Shown: positions 1 to 6,712, counted from the first letter of the stretch. The stretch: 16,384 nucleotides of DNA from Candidatus Agathobaculum merdigallinarum (GCA_019115425.1 DXDO01000027.1:1-16384); one strand, 5' to 3'. Numbers and translations: made by a program. The notes: generated by a model from the sequence alone, not told the origin.

Positions 1-402
1 CGAACGGGCGGTGCCCGCGATCATGCTCATCGCAGCTTCGAGGGAAGCAGCGTTCAGGTCGGGCATCTTGGTCTCCGCGATCTTCTGGCAGTCCGCCTTG
101 GAGAGCTTGGCGACCTTGGTCTTGTTCGGAACAGCCGAGCCGGACTCAATGCCGCAGGCCTTCTTGATCAGGACCGGCGCCGGAGGCGTCTTGGTGACAA
201 AGCTGAACGAACGGTCCGCATAGACCGTGATGATAACCGGGATGATCATGCCGGCATCGTTCTTGGTGCGCTCGTTGAATTCCTTGGTGAAGGCCATGAT
301 GTTCACGCCATGCTGGCCGAGAGCCGGACCTACCGGGGGAGCCGGGGTCGCCTTGCCCGCGGGAATCTGGAGCTTGATATAACCTACTACTTTCTGTGCC
401 AT
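1..402 (-). CDS. rplK: 50S ribosomal protein L11 (uL11), 3' end beyond window
   Basis: L11 forms the GTPase-associated centre of the large subunit with 23S rRNA and takes part in factor binding and stringent-response sensing. The visible part is about 134 residues and begins MAQKVVGYIKLQIPAGKA. It carries the proline-rich N-terminal signature (TPAPPVGPALGQHGVNIM) and the conserved FTKEFNERT, then the rRNA-binding C-terminal domain through MSMIAGTARS. The gene runs off the left edge, so only a few C-terminal residues are missing against the usual length of about 141. The start is set by a strong AAGGAGGAAC site 8 bases upstream. It follows nusG in the same direction after an unusually long, hairpin-rich gap. 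rplA is expected next, outside the window. Confidence 0.97.
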   Translation of the reverse strand, partial: MAQKVVGYIKLQIPAGKATPAPPVGPALGQHGVNIMAFTKEFNERTKNDAGMIIPVIITVYADRSFSFVTKTPPAPVLIKKACGIESGSAVPNKTKVAKLSKADCQKIAETKMPDLNAASLEAAMSMIAGTARS

Positions 403-428
403 GTTGAAAGGTTCCTCCTTCAAAAAAT

Positions 429-464
429 GTGGTGGCTGGCGAGTATGCGTTCATACTCTCCCAC
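429..464 (-). promoter_or_regulatory. Structured leader stem upstream of rplK (possible r-protein autoregulatory site)
   Basis: On the minus strand the RNA reads GTGGGAG, then a perfect 7-bp hairpin GAGTATG-AACG-CATACTC, then CGCCAGCCACCAC. The outer GTGG can pair with either CCAC, which gives a two-helix stem with an asymmetric internal loop. It ends 26 bases before the rplK start codon. A GTGGGAG...CCAC element before rplK is, as I recall it, common in Firmicutes and would fit an L1- or L11-type feedback site. That assignment is inference; only the pairing is seen. Confidence 0.4.
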
Positions 465-469
465 TTCTG

Positions 470-632
470 TATAGGGTGCTTCAAAAGCGCCCTATATACG
501 TCCGGCCTGCAGCCGGACGATACCCGAATGACACCGCCCACGGCGGCTGGGTCGGGGAATCACAAAATCGGGCAGAGCTCGATTTTGCGATGCAGTTCAC
601 AGAACTGCGGTTTTGATGCCGCCTGACGGCGG
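470..632. repeat. Array of six back-to-back stem-loops between nusG and rplK
   Basis: This stretch holds six inverted repeats nearly end to end. They are 470-496 (11 bp, one non-Watson-Crick pair: G·U in plus RNA, C·A in minus RNA), 499-519 (8 bp, CGTCCGGC/GCCGGACG), 534-546 (5 bp), 563-587 (8 bp, CAAAATCG/CGATTTTG), 592-608 (7 bp, GCAGTTC/GAACTGC) and 619-632 (5 bp). The arm sequences are unrelated to each other. None is followed on the minus strand by a good U-tract, so they do not look like simple terminators of nusG. There is no ORF of coding character here. Confidence 0.7.
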
Positions 633-675
633 AACATATTTCAGTTTGCGGGTCGCATCCGCGGGAAAAACTTTT

Positions 676-1212
676 TTACTCGTCGAGCGTTTCGACCTGG
701 TCGAGCTCAAGCTCGACAGGGGTCTCGCGGCCGAACATGGAAACCGTTACGTTTACCTTGTTCTTCTCCGGCTCGACCGACGATACAACGCCGATAAAGC
801 CTGCCAGCGGGCCGTCGATGACGCGCACGCTGTCGCCGGCGGCGTAGTTTACCTCGATCTCGCGCTTTTCCACACCCATCGCGAGGATCTCTTCCTCGGT
901 CAGCGGGATGGGCTTGGAGCCGCCGGACTTGTCCTGCCCGACAAAGCCGGTGCAGCCGCGGGTGTTGCGGACCAGATACCAGGTTTCGTCGGTCATGACC
1001 ATCTTGACGAGCACGTAGCCGGGGAAAATCTTGCGCTCTACCTCGCGGCTTTTGCCGTCCTTCACCTCGACGACGGTTTCAGTCGGGATGTTGACGGCGG
1101 GGATCAGGTCATGCAGCTTGCGGTTTTCGACCGCCTTTTCGATCGAAGAGGCTACCTTGTTCTCGTAGCCTGAGTATGTGTGTACCACATACCATTTTGC
1201 AGCGTCTGACAT
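676..1212 (-). CDS. nusG: Transcription termination/antitermination factor NusG
   Basis: NusG binds the RNA polymerase clamp helices, sets pausing and processivity, and links transcription to translation. The protein is 178 residues, the normal length. The NGN domain begins with AKWYVVHTYSGYENKVA and includes FPGYVLVKM and WYLVRNTRGCTGFVG. The C-terminal KOW domain contains GDSVRVIDGPLAGFIGVV. The start is fixed by AAGGAGG 5 bases upstream; that site overlaps the secE stop codon, so the two genes are translationally coupled. It is in the order rpmG-secE-nusG-rplK, the standard bacterial arrangement. Confidence 0.98.
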   Translation of the reverse strand: MSDAAKWYVVHTYSGYENKVASSIEKAVENRKLHDLIPAVNIPTETVVEVKDGKSREVERKIFPGYVLVKMVMTDETWYLVRNTRGCTGFVGQDKSGGSKPIPLTEEEILAMGVEKREIEVNYAAGDSVRVIDGPLAGFIGVVSSVEPEKNKVNVTVSMFGRETPVELELDQVETLDE

Positions 1213-1224
1213 TATTGCCTCCTT

Positions 1225-1455
1225 TTAGGCGGCGAAAAACGAAAGCAGCGTCTGGATGCCGAGACCGAACACGATATCGAGAATCCAGATGAAAATACCG
1301 ACGACAATCACGCACGCGATAACGACCAGCGTGTTGTTCACCGTCTGCTGGCGGGTGGGCCAGACGATCTTGCGGCACTCGCTTTTCAGTTCACGGAACC
1401 ACTTGCCAATACGCGCAAAGAACCCGGGCTTCTTCGCCTTGGTTTCTTCAGCCAT
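1225..1455 (-). CDS. secE: Preprotein translocase subunit SecE
   Basis: SecE is the small essential membrane subunit that clamps SecY in the protein-conducting channel. This is the short single-span form of 76 residues. A basic amphipathic N-terminal part carries the family motif WFRELKSECRKIVWPTRQQ, and one hydrophobic span follows at about residues 42-70. It starts 18 bases after rpmG behind an AAGGAAG site. Its stop lies inside the ribosome binding site of nusG. Its partner secA is also in this window, on the other strand. Confidence 0.96.
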   Translation of the reverse strand: MAEETKAKKPGFFARIGKWFRELKSECRKIVWPTRQQTVNNTLVVIACVIVVGIFIWILDIVFGLGIQTLLSFFAA

Positions 1456-1473
1456 GCAGCTACTTCCTTTCTC

Positions 1474-1623
1474 TTACTTCGTCTCGCGGTGCAGCGTGTG
1501 CTTGCGGCAGAAACGGCAGTACTTGTTCATTTCCAGACGGTCGGGGTTGTTCTTCTTGTTCTTGCTTGTGTCATAGTTTCTTTGCTTGCACTCGGTGCAG
1601 GCCAGCGTGATCTTAACGCGCAT
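1474..1623 (-). CDS. rpmG: 50S ribosomal protein L33 (bL33), zinc-ribbon form
   Basis: This short gene encodes 49 residues starting MRVKITLACTECKQRNYDT. The two CxxC knuckles (CTEC and CRFC) show the zinc-binding C+ form of L33, which is replaced by a zinc-free paralogue in some bacteria under zinc starvation. Whether this genome has the second form cannot be seen. AAAGGAGGTG upstream fixes the start. It is the first gene of the operon rpmG-secE-nusG-rplK, and its promoter lies about 150 bases upstream. Confidence 0.96.
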   Translation of the reverse strand: MRVKITLACTECKQRNYDTSKNKKNNPDRLEMNKYCRFCRKHTLHRETK

Positions 1624-1748
1624 AAATAACGGCACCTCCTTTTAATATTCCGTCCCATCCCGCGCCCCTTTGGCGCAGGCGAGGGACTATTTGCCTCCCT
1701 CTGTCAGCGTTCCGGCGCCATTTCCCGTGACACACAAAAAATGGGCGC

Positions 1749-1775
1749 AAAAAAAGAACCTGCATAGGTTCTTTT
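1749..1775 (-). terminator. Hairpin with U-tract at the transcription start of the rpmG operon
   Basis: AAAAGAACCT (1752-1761) and AGGTTCTTTT (1766-1775) form a perfect 10-bp inverted repeat with a 4-base loop. Read on the minus strand it is followed by seven T (1755-1749). The predicted start site, 6-7 bases after the -10 at 1776-1781, falls inside the first arm. The RNA would therefore begin with a short AACCU/AGGUU hairpin and a U-run. No gene transcribes into this site from outside, so it is a leader feature and not an ordinary gene-end terminator. Its role is unknown. Confidence 0.55.
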
Positions 1776-1804
1776 AGTATAGCACCGCGGTGGGCGGCGG
1801 TCAA
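1776..1804 (-). promoter_or_regulatory. Sigma-A promoter of the rpmG-secE-nusG-rplK operon
   Basis: Minus strand: -35 TTGACC at 1804-1799, a 17-base spacer, -10 TATACT at 1781-1776, with a TGC extension before the -10. This is near consensus and the only strong promoter seen upstream of rpmG. Confidence 0.8.
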
Positions 1805-1845
1805 GGCTTTTTTGCGCATATGTGCTGGTTTTTTTTGCATTTTTG

Positions 1846-1854
1846 TGTTATACT
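1846..1854 (+). promoter_or_regulatory. Extended -10 promoter of ruvX
   Basis: TGTTATACT fits the TGnTATAAT extended -10 form, 31 bases before the ruvX start. There is no clear -35 at 16-18 bases. It is divergent from the rpmG promoter; about 40 bases separate the two. Confidence 0.55.
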
Positions 1855-1885
1855 TAGCTTAACCACAATATATAGGAGCTCACAT

Positions 1886-2305
1886 ATGCGTATTTTGGGT
1901 ATTGATTACGGGGACGCGCGCACCGGCCTTTCGGTTTCCGACCCCTCCGGCTTTCTGGCCGGCTCGCCGAGCGTCATCCACGAATGGAATTACGACAAGC
2001 TGACGGACAAGCTGGTCTCGTTCATCGAAGAAAACAAAATCGAAGAGATCGTACTCGGCTGGCCGAAAAATATGGACGGCACGGTTGGCGAACGCGCCAA
2101 AAAGTGCGAGGCGCTGGCCAAAACACTTGAGGAGCGCACGGGGCTTGCGGTCGTTTTGTGGGACGAGCGCCGCACGACGGTCGCCGCGCATGATATTTTG
2201 CATCAGGCAGGCAAAAAAAGCAAACAGCACCGCAAAAATGTGGACGCGGTCGCCGCCACGCTGATTTTGCAGGGCTATCTGGATTTCAAACGCAGCCGGC
2301 GGTGA
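1886..2305 (+). CDS. ruvX: Putative pre-16S rRNA nuclease / Holliday junction resolvase-like YqgF
   Basis: YqgF/RuvX proteins have the RNase H fold and process the 5' end of 16S rRNA; a role as Holliday junction resolvase was an earlier proposal. The 139-residue protein begins MRILGIDYGDARTGLSVSD. Acidic active-site candidates are D7 in GIDYG, D93/E94 in WDERRTT and D120 in NVDAVAA, all three in family motifs. The start at 1886 is preferred to an upstream in-frame ATG at 1790 because AGGAG lies 7 bases before it and homologues begin at this motif. It is expressed from its own extended -10 promoter, away from the rpmG operon and towards secA. Confidence 0.93.
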   Translation: MRILGIDYGDARTGLSVSDPSGFLAGSPSVIHEWNYDKLTDKLVSFIEENKIEEIVLGWPKNMDGTVGERAKKCEALAKTLEERTGLAVVLWDERRTTVAAHDILHQAGKKSKQHRKNVDAVAATLILQGYLDFKRSRR

Positions 2306-2332
2306 CCGCAGGCGCATTTACAAAAAATTTGT

Positions 2333-2360
2333 TTGTTTCCCCGCCTATCTGTGATATAAT
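2333..2360 (+). promoter_or_regulatory. Sigma-A promoter of secA
   Basis: -35 TTGTTT (2333-2338), a 16-base spacer, then TATAAT (2355-2360) with a TGA extension giving TGATATAAT. Transcription should begin near 2367, only a few bases before the small leader ORF at 2370. Confidence 0.75.
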
Positions 2361-2369
2361 ACATCTGTT

Positions 2370-2417
2370 ATGAACAAATGGGGCGCTTCCCGCCCCATCG
2401 AAAGGCTGATTGATTGA
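2370..2417 (+). CDS. Possible 15-codon leader peptide abutting secA
   Basis: ATG at 2370 opens a frame MNKWGASRPIERLID that stops with TGA at 2415-2417. The next base begins the secA ATG, so stop and start are directly joined (TGAATG). The predicted RNA start is at most a few bases upstream, which would make this ORF nearly leaderless. An 8-bp hairpin, ATGGGGCG (2378-2385) with CGCCCCAT (2391-2398), lies inside it. The secA ribosome binding site GAAAGG is 12 bases from its start codon, farther than ideal, which would suit translational coupling. Nothing shows the peptide is made. It does not resemble SecM, and the frame could be chance. Confidence 0.3.
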   Translation: MNKWGASRPIERLID

Positions 2418-5174
2418 ATGGCAAACTTTCTGACCAAGATTTTCGGCTCGCACTCGTCGCATGAGCTGAAAAAAATCTACCCCATTGCAGATAAGGTGGA
2501 CGCGCTCGAGGAGCAGTACAAAAAGCTGTCCGACGCCGAGCTGCGCGCCAAGACAGATGAATTCAGGACCCGCTACCAGAACGGCGAATCGCTCGACGAT
2601 CTGCTGCCCGAGGCCTTCGCCACCTGCCGTGAGGCGGCATGGCGCGTGCTGGGCATGCGGCATTACCGCGTGCAGGTCATCGGCGGCATCGTGCTGCATC
2701 AGGGCCGCATCGCGGAGATGAAGACCGGCGAAGGCAAAACGCTGGTCGCGACCCTGCCCGCTTACCTGAACGCCATCGCGGGAAAAGGCGTTCACATTGT
2801 CACCGTCAACGACTACCTTGCCAAGCGCGACAGCGAGTGGATGGGCAAGGTGTACCGCTTCCTCGGCCTGACCGTCGGCCTTGTCATCCACGAGGTCGAG
2901 CCTGCCAAGCGCAAGGCCATGTATGAAGCGGACATCACCTACGGCACGAACAACGAGTTCGGCTTCGACTATCTGCGCGACAACATGGCGATCTACAAGC
3001 AGGCCATGGTGCAGCGCGGTCACGCGTTCGCCATCGTGGACGAGGTCGACTCCATTTTGATCGACGAGGCGCGCACGCCGCTGATCATCTCGGGACAGGG
3101 TGAAAAGTCCTCCCAGCTGTATGAGATGGCCGACCGCTTTGCCGCGAGCCTCAAGTGCCTGCGCGTCAAGGAGGTTGACGCCAAGGAGGAGCAGGACGAC
3201 ATCGACGCGGATTATATCGTGGACGAAAAGGCCCGCACCGCAACATTGACCCCCAAGGGCACCGCACGCGCGGAGAGCTATTTCCGCATCGAGAATCTTT
3301 CCGATCCGGAGAATACCACCCTCCAGCACCATATCAATCAGGCGATCAAGGCGCGCGGCGTGATGCAGCGTGACGTGGACTATGTCGTGCGCGACGGCCA
3401 GATCGTCATCGTCGATGAGTTCACCGGCCGCCTGATGTTCGGCCGCCGCTATAACGAGGGCCTGCATCAGGCCATCGAGGCCAAGGAAGGCGTCAAGGTG
3501 CAGCACGAGAGCAAGACCCTTGCCACCATCACCTTCCAGAACTACTTCCGCCTGTACGGCAAGCTGTCCGGCATGACCGGCACCGCGCTGACCGAGGAGG
3601 AGGAGTTCCGCCACATCTACAAGCTGGACGTGATCGAGATCCCGACCAACAAGCCGGTCGCCCGTAAGGACAATCCGGACGCGGTCTACAAAAACGAGCG
3701 CGGCAAGATCAAGGCGACCATCGCCCGCATCGAAGCCTGCCACGCCAAGGGGCAGCCGATCCTGGTCGGCACGGTGTCGATCGAAAAGTCCGAGGAGCTT
3801 TCCAAGATCCTCAAGGCCAAGGGCATCAAACACACCGTCCTGAACGCCAAGTACCACGAGAAGGAAGCCGATATCGTCGCACAGGCGGGTAAGTCGGGCG
3901 CGGTCACGATCGCGACCAACATGGCCGGCCGTGGTACCGACATCATGCTCGGCGGCAACGCCGAGACCATGGCGCTCGAGGAGCTGAAAAAGGGAGACTA
4001 CACGCCCGAGCTGATTTACGAAGCCAACGGCCACGCGGACACCGAGGACCCCGAGGTGCTCGCGATCCGCGCAAAATTCGACGAACTGTATAAAAAGTAT
4101 AAGCAGGAGACCGACGCGGACGCGGAAAAGGTGCGCGCGGCGGGCGGCCTGTATATCTTAGGCACCGAGCGGCATGAATCCCGCCGTATCGACAACCAGC
4201 TGCGCGGACGCGCCGGCCGTCAGGGCGACCCTGGCGAATCCAGCTTCTATATCTCGCTCGAGGACGACCTGATGCGTCTGTTCGGTTCGGAAAAGATCCA
4301 GAACATGATGAACACGCTCGGCATTGACGAGGACGAGCCGATCGACCAGAAGATCCTGTCCGGCGCGATCGAGAACGCGCAGAAAAAGATCGAATCCCGC
4401 AACTTCGCCACCCGTAAGCACGTGCTCGAGTACGACGACGTGCTCAATACCCAGCGCCAGACCATCTACGCGCAGCGCCTGCAGGTGCTTGAGGGCAAGG
4501 ATGTGAAGGATAACATCCTGAACATGGTCGACGACACGATTGCCCGCGCGGTCCACGCCGCCATCGGCGAGCATAACGTCATTTCTCCGGAAATGGTCGA
4601 GCAGGCGCGCCGCCCGTTTATCGGCCTGTTCCTGCGTCCCGAGGACTGCACCTTCACGCCCGAGGAATGCGACGACCTGACCGCCGCCAAGCTCACGGAC
4701 GTGCTCACAGAGCAGGCGCACAAGGTATATGAAGCCAAAGAGCAGGCGATCGGCGCGCCGATCATGCGCGAGCTTGAGCGCGTGGTGCTGCTCAAAAACG
4801 TCGATACCAAGTGGATGGACCACATCGACGCGATGACCGAGCTGAGAAACGGCATCGGCCTGCGCGCCTACGGCCAGCACGACCCGGTGGTCGAGTACAA
4901 GCGCGAAGGCTTCGACATGTTCGACGCCATGATCGACGCCATCCGCGAGGATACCATGCGCATGATTTTCCTTGCGCAGGTGCGCACTCGCGAGGAGCCC
5001 AAGCGCGAGCAGGTCGCCAAGGAGACCGCGGCTGCGGGCGCGTCCGACGGCACCTCCAAGCCCGCGCCCAAGCGTGTGGGCAAAAAGGTCGGCCCGAACG
5101 ATCCGTGTCCGTGCGGCAGCGGCAAGAAGTACAAGAAATGCTGCTACCTCAAGGCCGATAACCCGTATAAATAA
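2418..5174 (+). CDS. secA: Preprotein translocase ATPase SecA
   Basis: SecA is the cytoplasmic motor that drives secretory preproteins through SecYEG by ATP hydrolysis. The protein has 918 residues. Visible landmarks are Walker A in MKTGEGKT (101-108), the DEAD-type Walker B DEVD (208-211), and the preprotein cross-linking domain after it. The second nucleotide-binding fold contains TNMAGRGTDI and RHESRRIDNQLRGRAGRQGD. A helical wing/scaffold region follows. The C-terminus has a zinc-binding SEC-C tail CPCGSGKKYKKCC (897-909), used for SecB or ribosome contacts. It is longer than the 841-residue Bacillus protein; the extra length appears to lie mainly around residues 530-570. In many Firmicutes prfB comes directly after secA; here it is 1.65 kb away. 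Confidence 0.99.
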   Translation: MANFLTKIFGSHSSHELKKIYPIADKVDALEEQYKKLSDAELRAKTDEFRTRYQNGESLDDLLPEAFATCREAAWRVLGMRHYRVQVIGGIVLHQGRIAEMKTGEGKTLVATLPAYLNAIAGKGVHIVTVNDYLAKRDSEWMGKVYRFLGLTVGLVIHEVEPAKRKAMYEADITYGTNNEFGFDYLRDNMAIYKQAMVQRGHAFAIVDEVDSILIDEARTPLIISGQGEKSSQLYEMADRFAASLKCLRVKEVDAKEEQDDIDADYIVDEKARTATLTPKGTARAESYFRIENLSDPENTTLQHHINQAIKARGVMQRDVDYVVRDGQIVIVDEFTGRLMFGRRYNEGLHQAIEAKEGVKVQHESKTLATITFQNYFRLYGKLSGMTGTALTEEEEFRHIYKLDVIEIPTNKPVARKDNPDAVYKNERGKIKATIARIEACHAKGQPILVGTVSIEKSEELSKILKAKGIKHTVLNAKYHEKEADIVAQAGKSGAVTIATNMAGRGTDIMLGGNAETMALEELKKGDYTPELIYEANGHADTEDPEVLAIRAKFDELYKKYKQETDADAEKVRAAGGLYILGTERHESRRIDNQLRGRAGRQGDPGESSFYISLEDDLMRLFGSEKIQNMMNTLGIDEDEPIDQKILSGAIENAQKKIESRNFATRKHVLEYDDVLNTQRQTIYAQRLQVLEGKDVKDNILNMVDDTIARAVHAAIGEHNVISPEMVEQARRPFIGLFLRPEDCTFTPEECDDLTAAKLTDVLTEQAHKVYEAKEQAIGAPIMRELERVVLLKNVDTKWMDHIDAMTELRNGIGLRAYGQHDPVVEYKREGFDMFDAMIDAIREDTMRMIFLAQVRTREEPKREQVAKETAAAGASDGTSKPAPKRVGKKVGPNDPCPCGSGKKYKKCCYLKADNPYK

Positions 5175-5185
5175 GGGATAAGAAA

Positions 5186-5404
5186 AGCGGAAACCATTTT
5201 GGTTTCCGCTGTGAGGCCGTCGCAAAACTGAGTTTTGCGACGGCCTCTCGATCGGAACCACGCTTCCGATCGAATTTTACGCAAAAAAGTTCCATTAATA
5301 GAAACTTTTTTGCTCTCAAAGTATAAAAAGTCAGGCACATGTCCTGACTTTTTATGAATTTTACGGTCTGCCGCAAAATTCTGTTTGATGCGCGCTGCGG
5401 CGCG
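5186..5404. repeat. Seven tandem stem-loops downstream of secA
   Basis: Seven perfect or near-perfect inverted repeats fill this gene-free stretch with almost no spacing. They are 5186-5210 (11 bp), 5213-5247 (17-bp arms around a single base), 5248-5273 (10 bp, TCGATCGGAA/TTCCGATCGA), 5281-5313 (11 bp), 5323-5355 (13 bp), 5356-5381 (7+3 bp around one mismatch) and 5391-5404 (5 bp). The arms are unrelated to one another. At least one is a convincing terminator (separate entry); the rest have no known role. Confidence 0.75.
5323..5355. terminator. Bidirectional intrinsic terminator after secA
   Basis: A 13-bp perfect stem (5323-5335 with 5343-5355) has a GC-rich core GTCAGG/CCTGAC and a 7-base loop. 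It ends in TTTTT on the plus strand and, read on the minus strand, also in TTTTT. It suits the convergent arrangement of secA and the exchanger gene. Confidence 0.75.
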
Positions 5405-5421
5405 AAGATTTTTCGGCAGGA

Positions 5422-5578
5422 AAAGGGCCTGTTGCAAAATAAAAGTGCAATAGCAATTTGCACAAAAAAACGGGCCCAATAAGACAAATCGCCCCTCAAA
5501 AGAAGCTGTTTTGACTTCCTTTGAGGGGCGTATTTTGTACATTATTTTTGGGACAAGCTATTTTGCAACAGGCCCTTT
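5422..5578 (+). mobile_element. Miniature element with IS6-like ends, copy 1 (157 bp)
   Basis: The element is bounded by a perfect 20-bp terminal inverted repeat, AAAGGGCCTGTTGCAAAATA and its complement. The end GGGCCTGTTGCAAA shares CTGTTGCAAA with IS6-family termini such as those of IS26 and IS431. It has no transposase. The centre contains a 14-bp inverted repeat with one mismatch, built on CCCCTCAAA/TTTGAGGGG, and a smaller GTGCAA/TTGCAC one. Copy 2 at 9585-9741 is inverted, equal in length, and differs at four positions by eye. No target-site duplication is evident. It lies between the convergent genes secA and the cation exchanger, 22 bases from the latter's stop. Confidence 0.8.
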
Positions 5579-5600
5579 GCACGCTCGAAACAAGCCCGAC

Positions 5601-6530
5601 TTAACGCATAATCAGATACGCCGTATATACCACATACGTCAGCGCCATGACCGCGCCCGGCGCGCGTCCCAGCCGGCCCTTGCGCGCGGGCAGGTAGAAC
5701 ACGATCGTGATGCCGATCAGCACCAGGCAGTCGATGATCGAGGTGGACTGCACTGGGATGGGCGTGATCACGGAGGACAGGCCGAGGATCAGCAGGATGT
5801 TGAAAATGTTCGAACCGATGACGTTGCCCATGGCGATCTCGTTCTGCCCCTTTTTCGCCGCTACCAGCGAGGTGACCAGCTCGGGAAGGCTGGTGCCGAT
5901 GGCGACGATGGTCAGACCGATCAGCGTTTCGGACAGGCCGAACATGCGCGCGATGCCGGTCGCGCCGTTGACCGCAAGCTGGCCGCCGATGATGATGCAC
6001 GCGAGACCGAGCACGATGTTCACACCGATCATCAGCGGCGGCATCGTGACCTCATCGGTCTCCGCTTCCAGCGTATTGCGCCCCTTGAGCGCCGCGCGGA
6101 TCTGAAGGAACAGCGTCAACGCAAACACTGCCAGCAGGATAGCGCCCTCCAGACGCGAAATCGTCAGGTCAGGCGCGATCATCGCGCACAGGATGACCGC
6201 TGCGAGCAGCGAAAGCGGCCAGTCTCGGCGCAGCAGCGTGCGGTCCATCACCAGCGGACACACCACTGCGGACAGGCCCGCAACCACCAGCAGGTTGAAA
6301 ATATTGGAACCCACCACGTTGCCGACCGCGATCTCGTTCGCGCCCTGCAAGGCGGCCGTCAGGCTGACCGCCAGCTCGGGCGCAGACGTGCCGAAGGCCA
6401 CGATGGTCAGACCGACCAGCAGCGGCGAAACACCCAGCCGCCGTGCCAGCGCGGATGCGCCCGCGACGAATTTGTCCGCGCCCCACACGAGTAGCGCGAA
6501 GCCCACAACGAGCATGATGAATGAAAGCAT
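5601..6530 (-). CDS. CaCA-family (YrbG-like) sodium/calcium-type cation exchanger, likely Mn2+-responsive exporter
   Basis: This 309-residue inner-membrane antiporter has the two inverted alpha-repeats of the CaCA superfamily. The first has GLTIVAFGTSAPELAVSL and GNVVGSNIFN (about residues 40-79, ion-binding E52). The second has GLTIVAIGTSLPELVTSL and GNVIGSNIFN in the C-terminal half. About ten membrane spans are expected. The first ATG lies 7 bases after GGGGAG. A yybP-ykoY riboswitch with an overlapping terminator sits between its own sigma-A promoter and the gene. That riboswitch class senses Mn2+ and usually controls manganese exporters, so manganese (or mixed Mn/Ca) efflux is the inferred job. 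The sequence alone would only say cation:proton or cation:Na+ exchange. It is opposed to secA and prfB and sits between them. Confidence 0.92.
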   Translation of the reverse strand: MLSFIMLVVGFALLVWGADKFVAGASALARRLGVSPLLVGLTIVAFGTSAPELAVSLTAALQGANEIAVGNVVGSNIFNLLVVAGLSAVVCPLVMDRTLLRRDWPLSLLAAVILCAMIAPDLTISRLEGAILLAVFALTLFLQIRAALKGRNTLEAETDEVTMPPLMIGVNIVLGLACIIIGGQLAVNGATGIARMFGLSETLIGLTIVAIGTSLPELVTSLVAAKKGQNEIAMGNVIGSNIFNILLILGLSSVITPIPVQSTSIIDCLVLIGITIVFYLPARKGRLGRAPGAVMALTYVVYTAYLIMR

Positions 6531-6571
6531 GTAAAAACTCCCCTGTTTTTTTGAGCAGCCCGCTCACGCAC

Positions 6572-6613
6572 AAAAAAAGAGACTCCTATTGCACTATGAG
6601 CAATAAAAGTCTC
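6572..6613 (-). terminator. Riboswitch expression-platform terminator
   Basis: Minus strand: GAGACTTTTATTGC (6613-6600), a 7-base loop, then GCAATAGGAGTCTC (6592-6579), then seven T (6578-6572). The 14-bp stem uses two G-U pairs. Its 5' arm contains the 3' strand of the aptamer's P1 helix, so the aptamer and the terminator cannot both form. This predicts that ligand binding turns transcription on. Confidence 0.82.
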
Positions 6614-6703
6614 GCTGCTTACGGTACGGCACGGGCCGGAAAGCGTTTCCGGCCGGAAATGACGGCGCCGACCACGCCGAACGGCGTGAGCTACTCCCTT
6701 TTG
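6605..6703 (-). ncRNA. yybP-ykoY (manganese) riboswitch aptamer
   Basis: The minus-strand RNA begins with AAAAGGGAGTAGC and ends with TAAGCAGCGAGACTTTT, the two conserved flanks of the yybP-ykoY aptamer. The closing P1 pairs AAAAG with CTTTT. Between them is a 6-bp hairpin CACGCC-GTTC-GGCGTG, then a longer arm with TTTCCGGCCGGAAACG and a matching CTTTCCGGCC. A promoter ends about ten bases upstream and a terminator overlaps the 3' side. The class is known to bind Mn2+ and to control manganese efflux genes; here it precedes a CaCA exchanger. The assignment is by eye and not by covariance search. Confidence 0.85.
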
Positions 6704-6712
6704 TAACAATAA

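Noticed and set aside
1490..1885. Small open frames around the rpmG leader
   Set aside because: They lack ribosome binding sites and family character. The region is explained by rpmG, divergent promoters and a hairpin.
2286..4034. Long minus-strand open frame antisense to secA, over 580 codons
   Set aside because: It mirrors the GC-rich codons of secA, has a leucine/valine/aspartate-rich composition typical of antisense frames, and matches no family. secA on the plus strand is certain.
4158..5261. Minus-strand open frame antisense to the 3' part of secA
   Set aside because: Same antisense artefact. It starts inside the secA terminator hairpins and has no ribosome binding site.
5186..5404. 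CRISPR array
   Set aside because: The repeated structures are stem-loops with unrelated sequences, with no constant repeat and no spacers, and no cas genes nearby.
5511..6494. Plus-strand open frame starting inside the first miniature element
   Set aside because: It is antisense to the cation exchanger and rich in Arg, Gln and His. The shared N-terminal peptide with a frame near copy 2 comes only from the repeated element.
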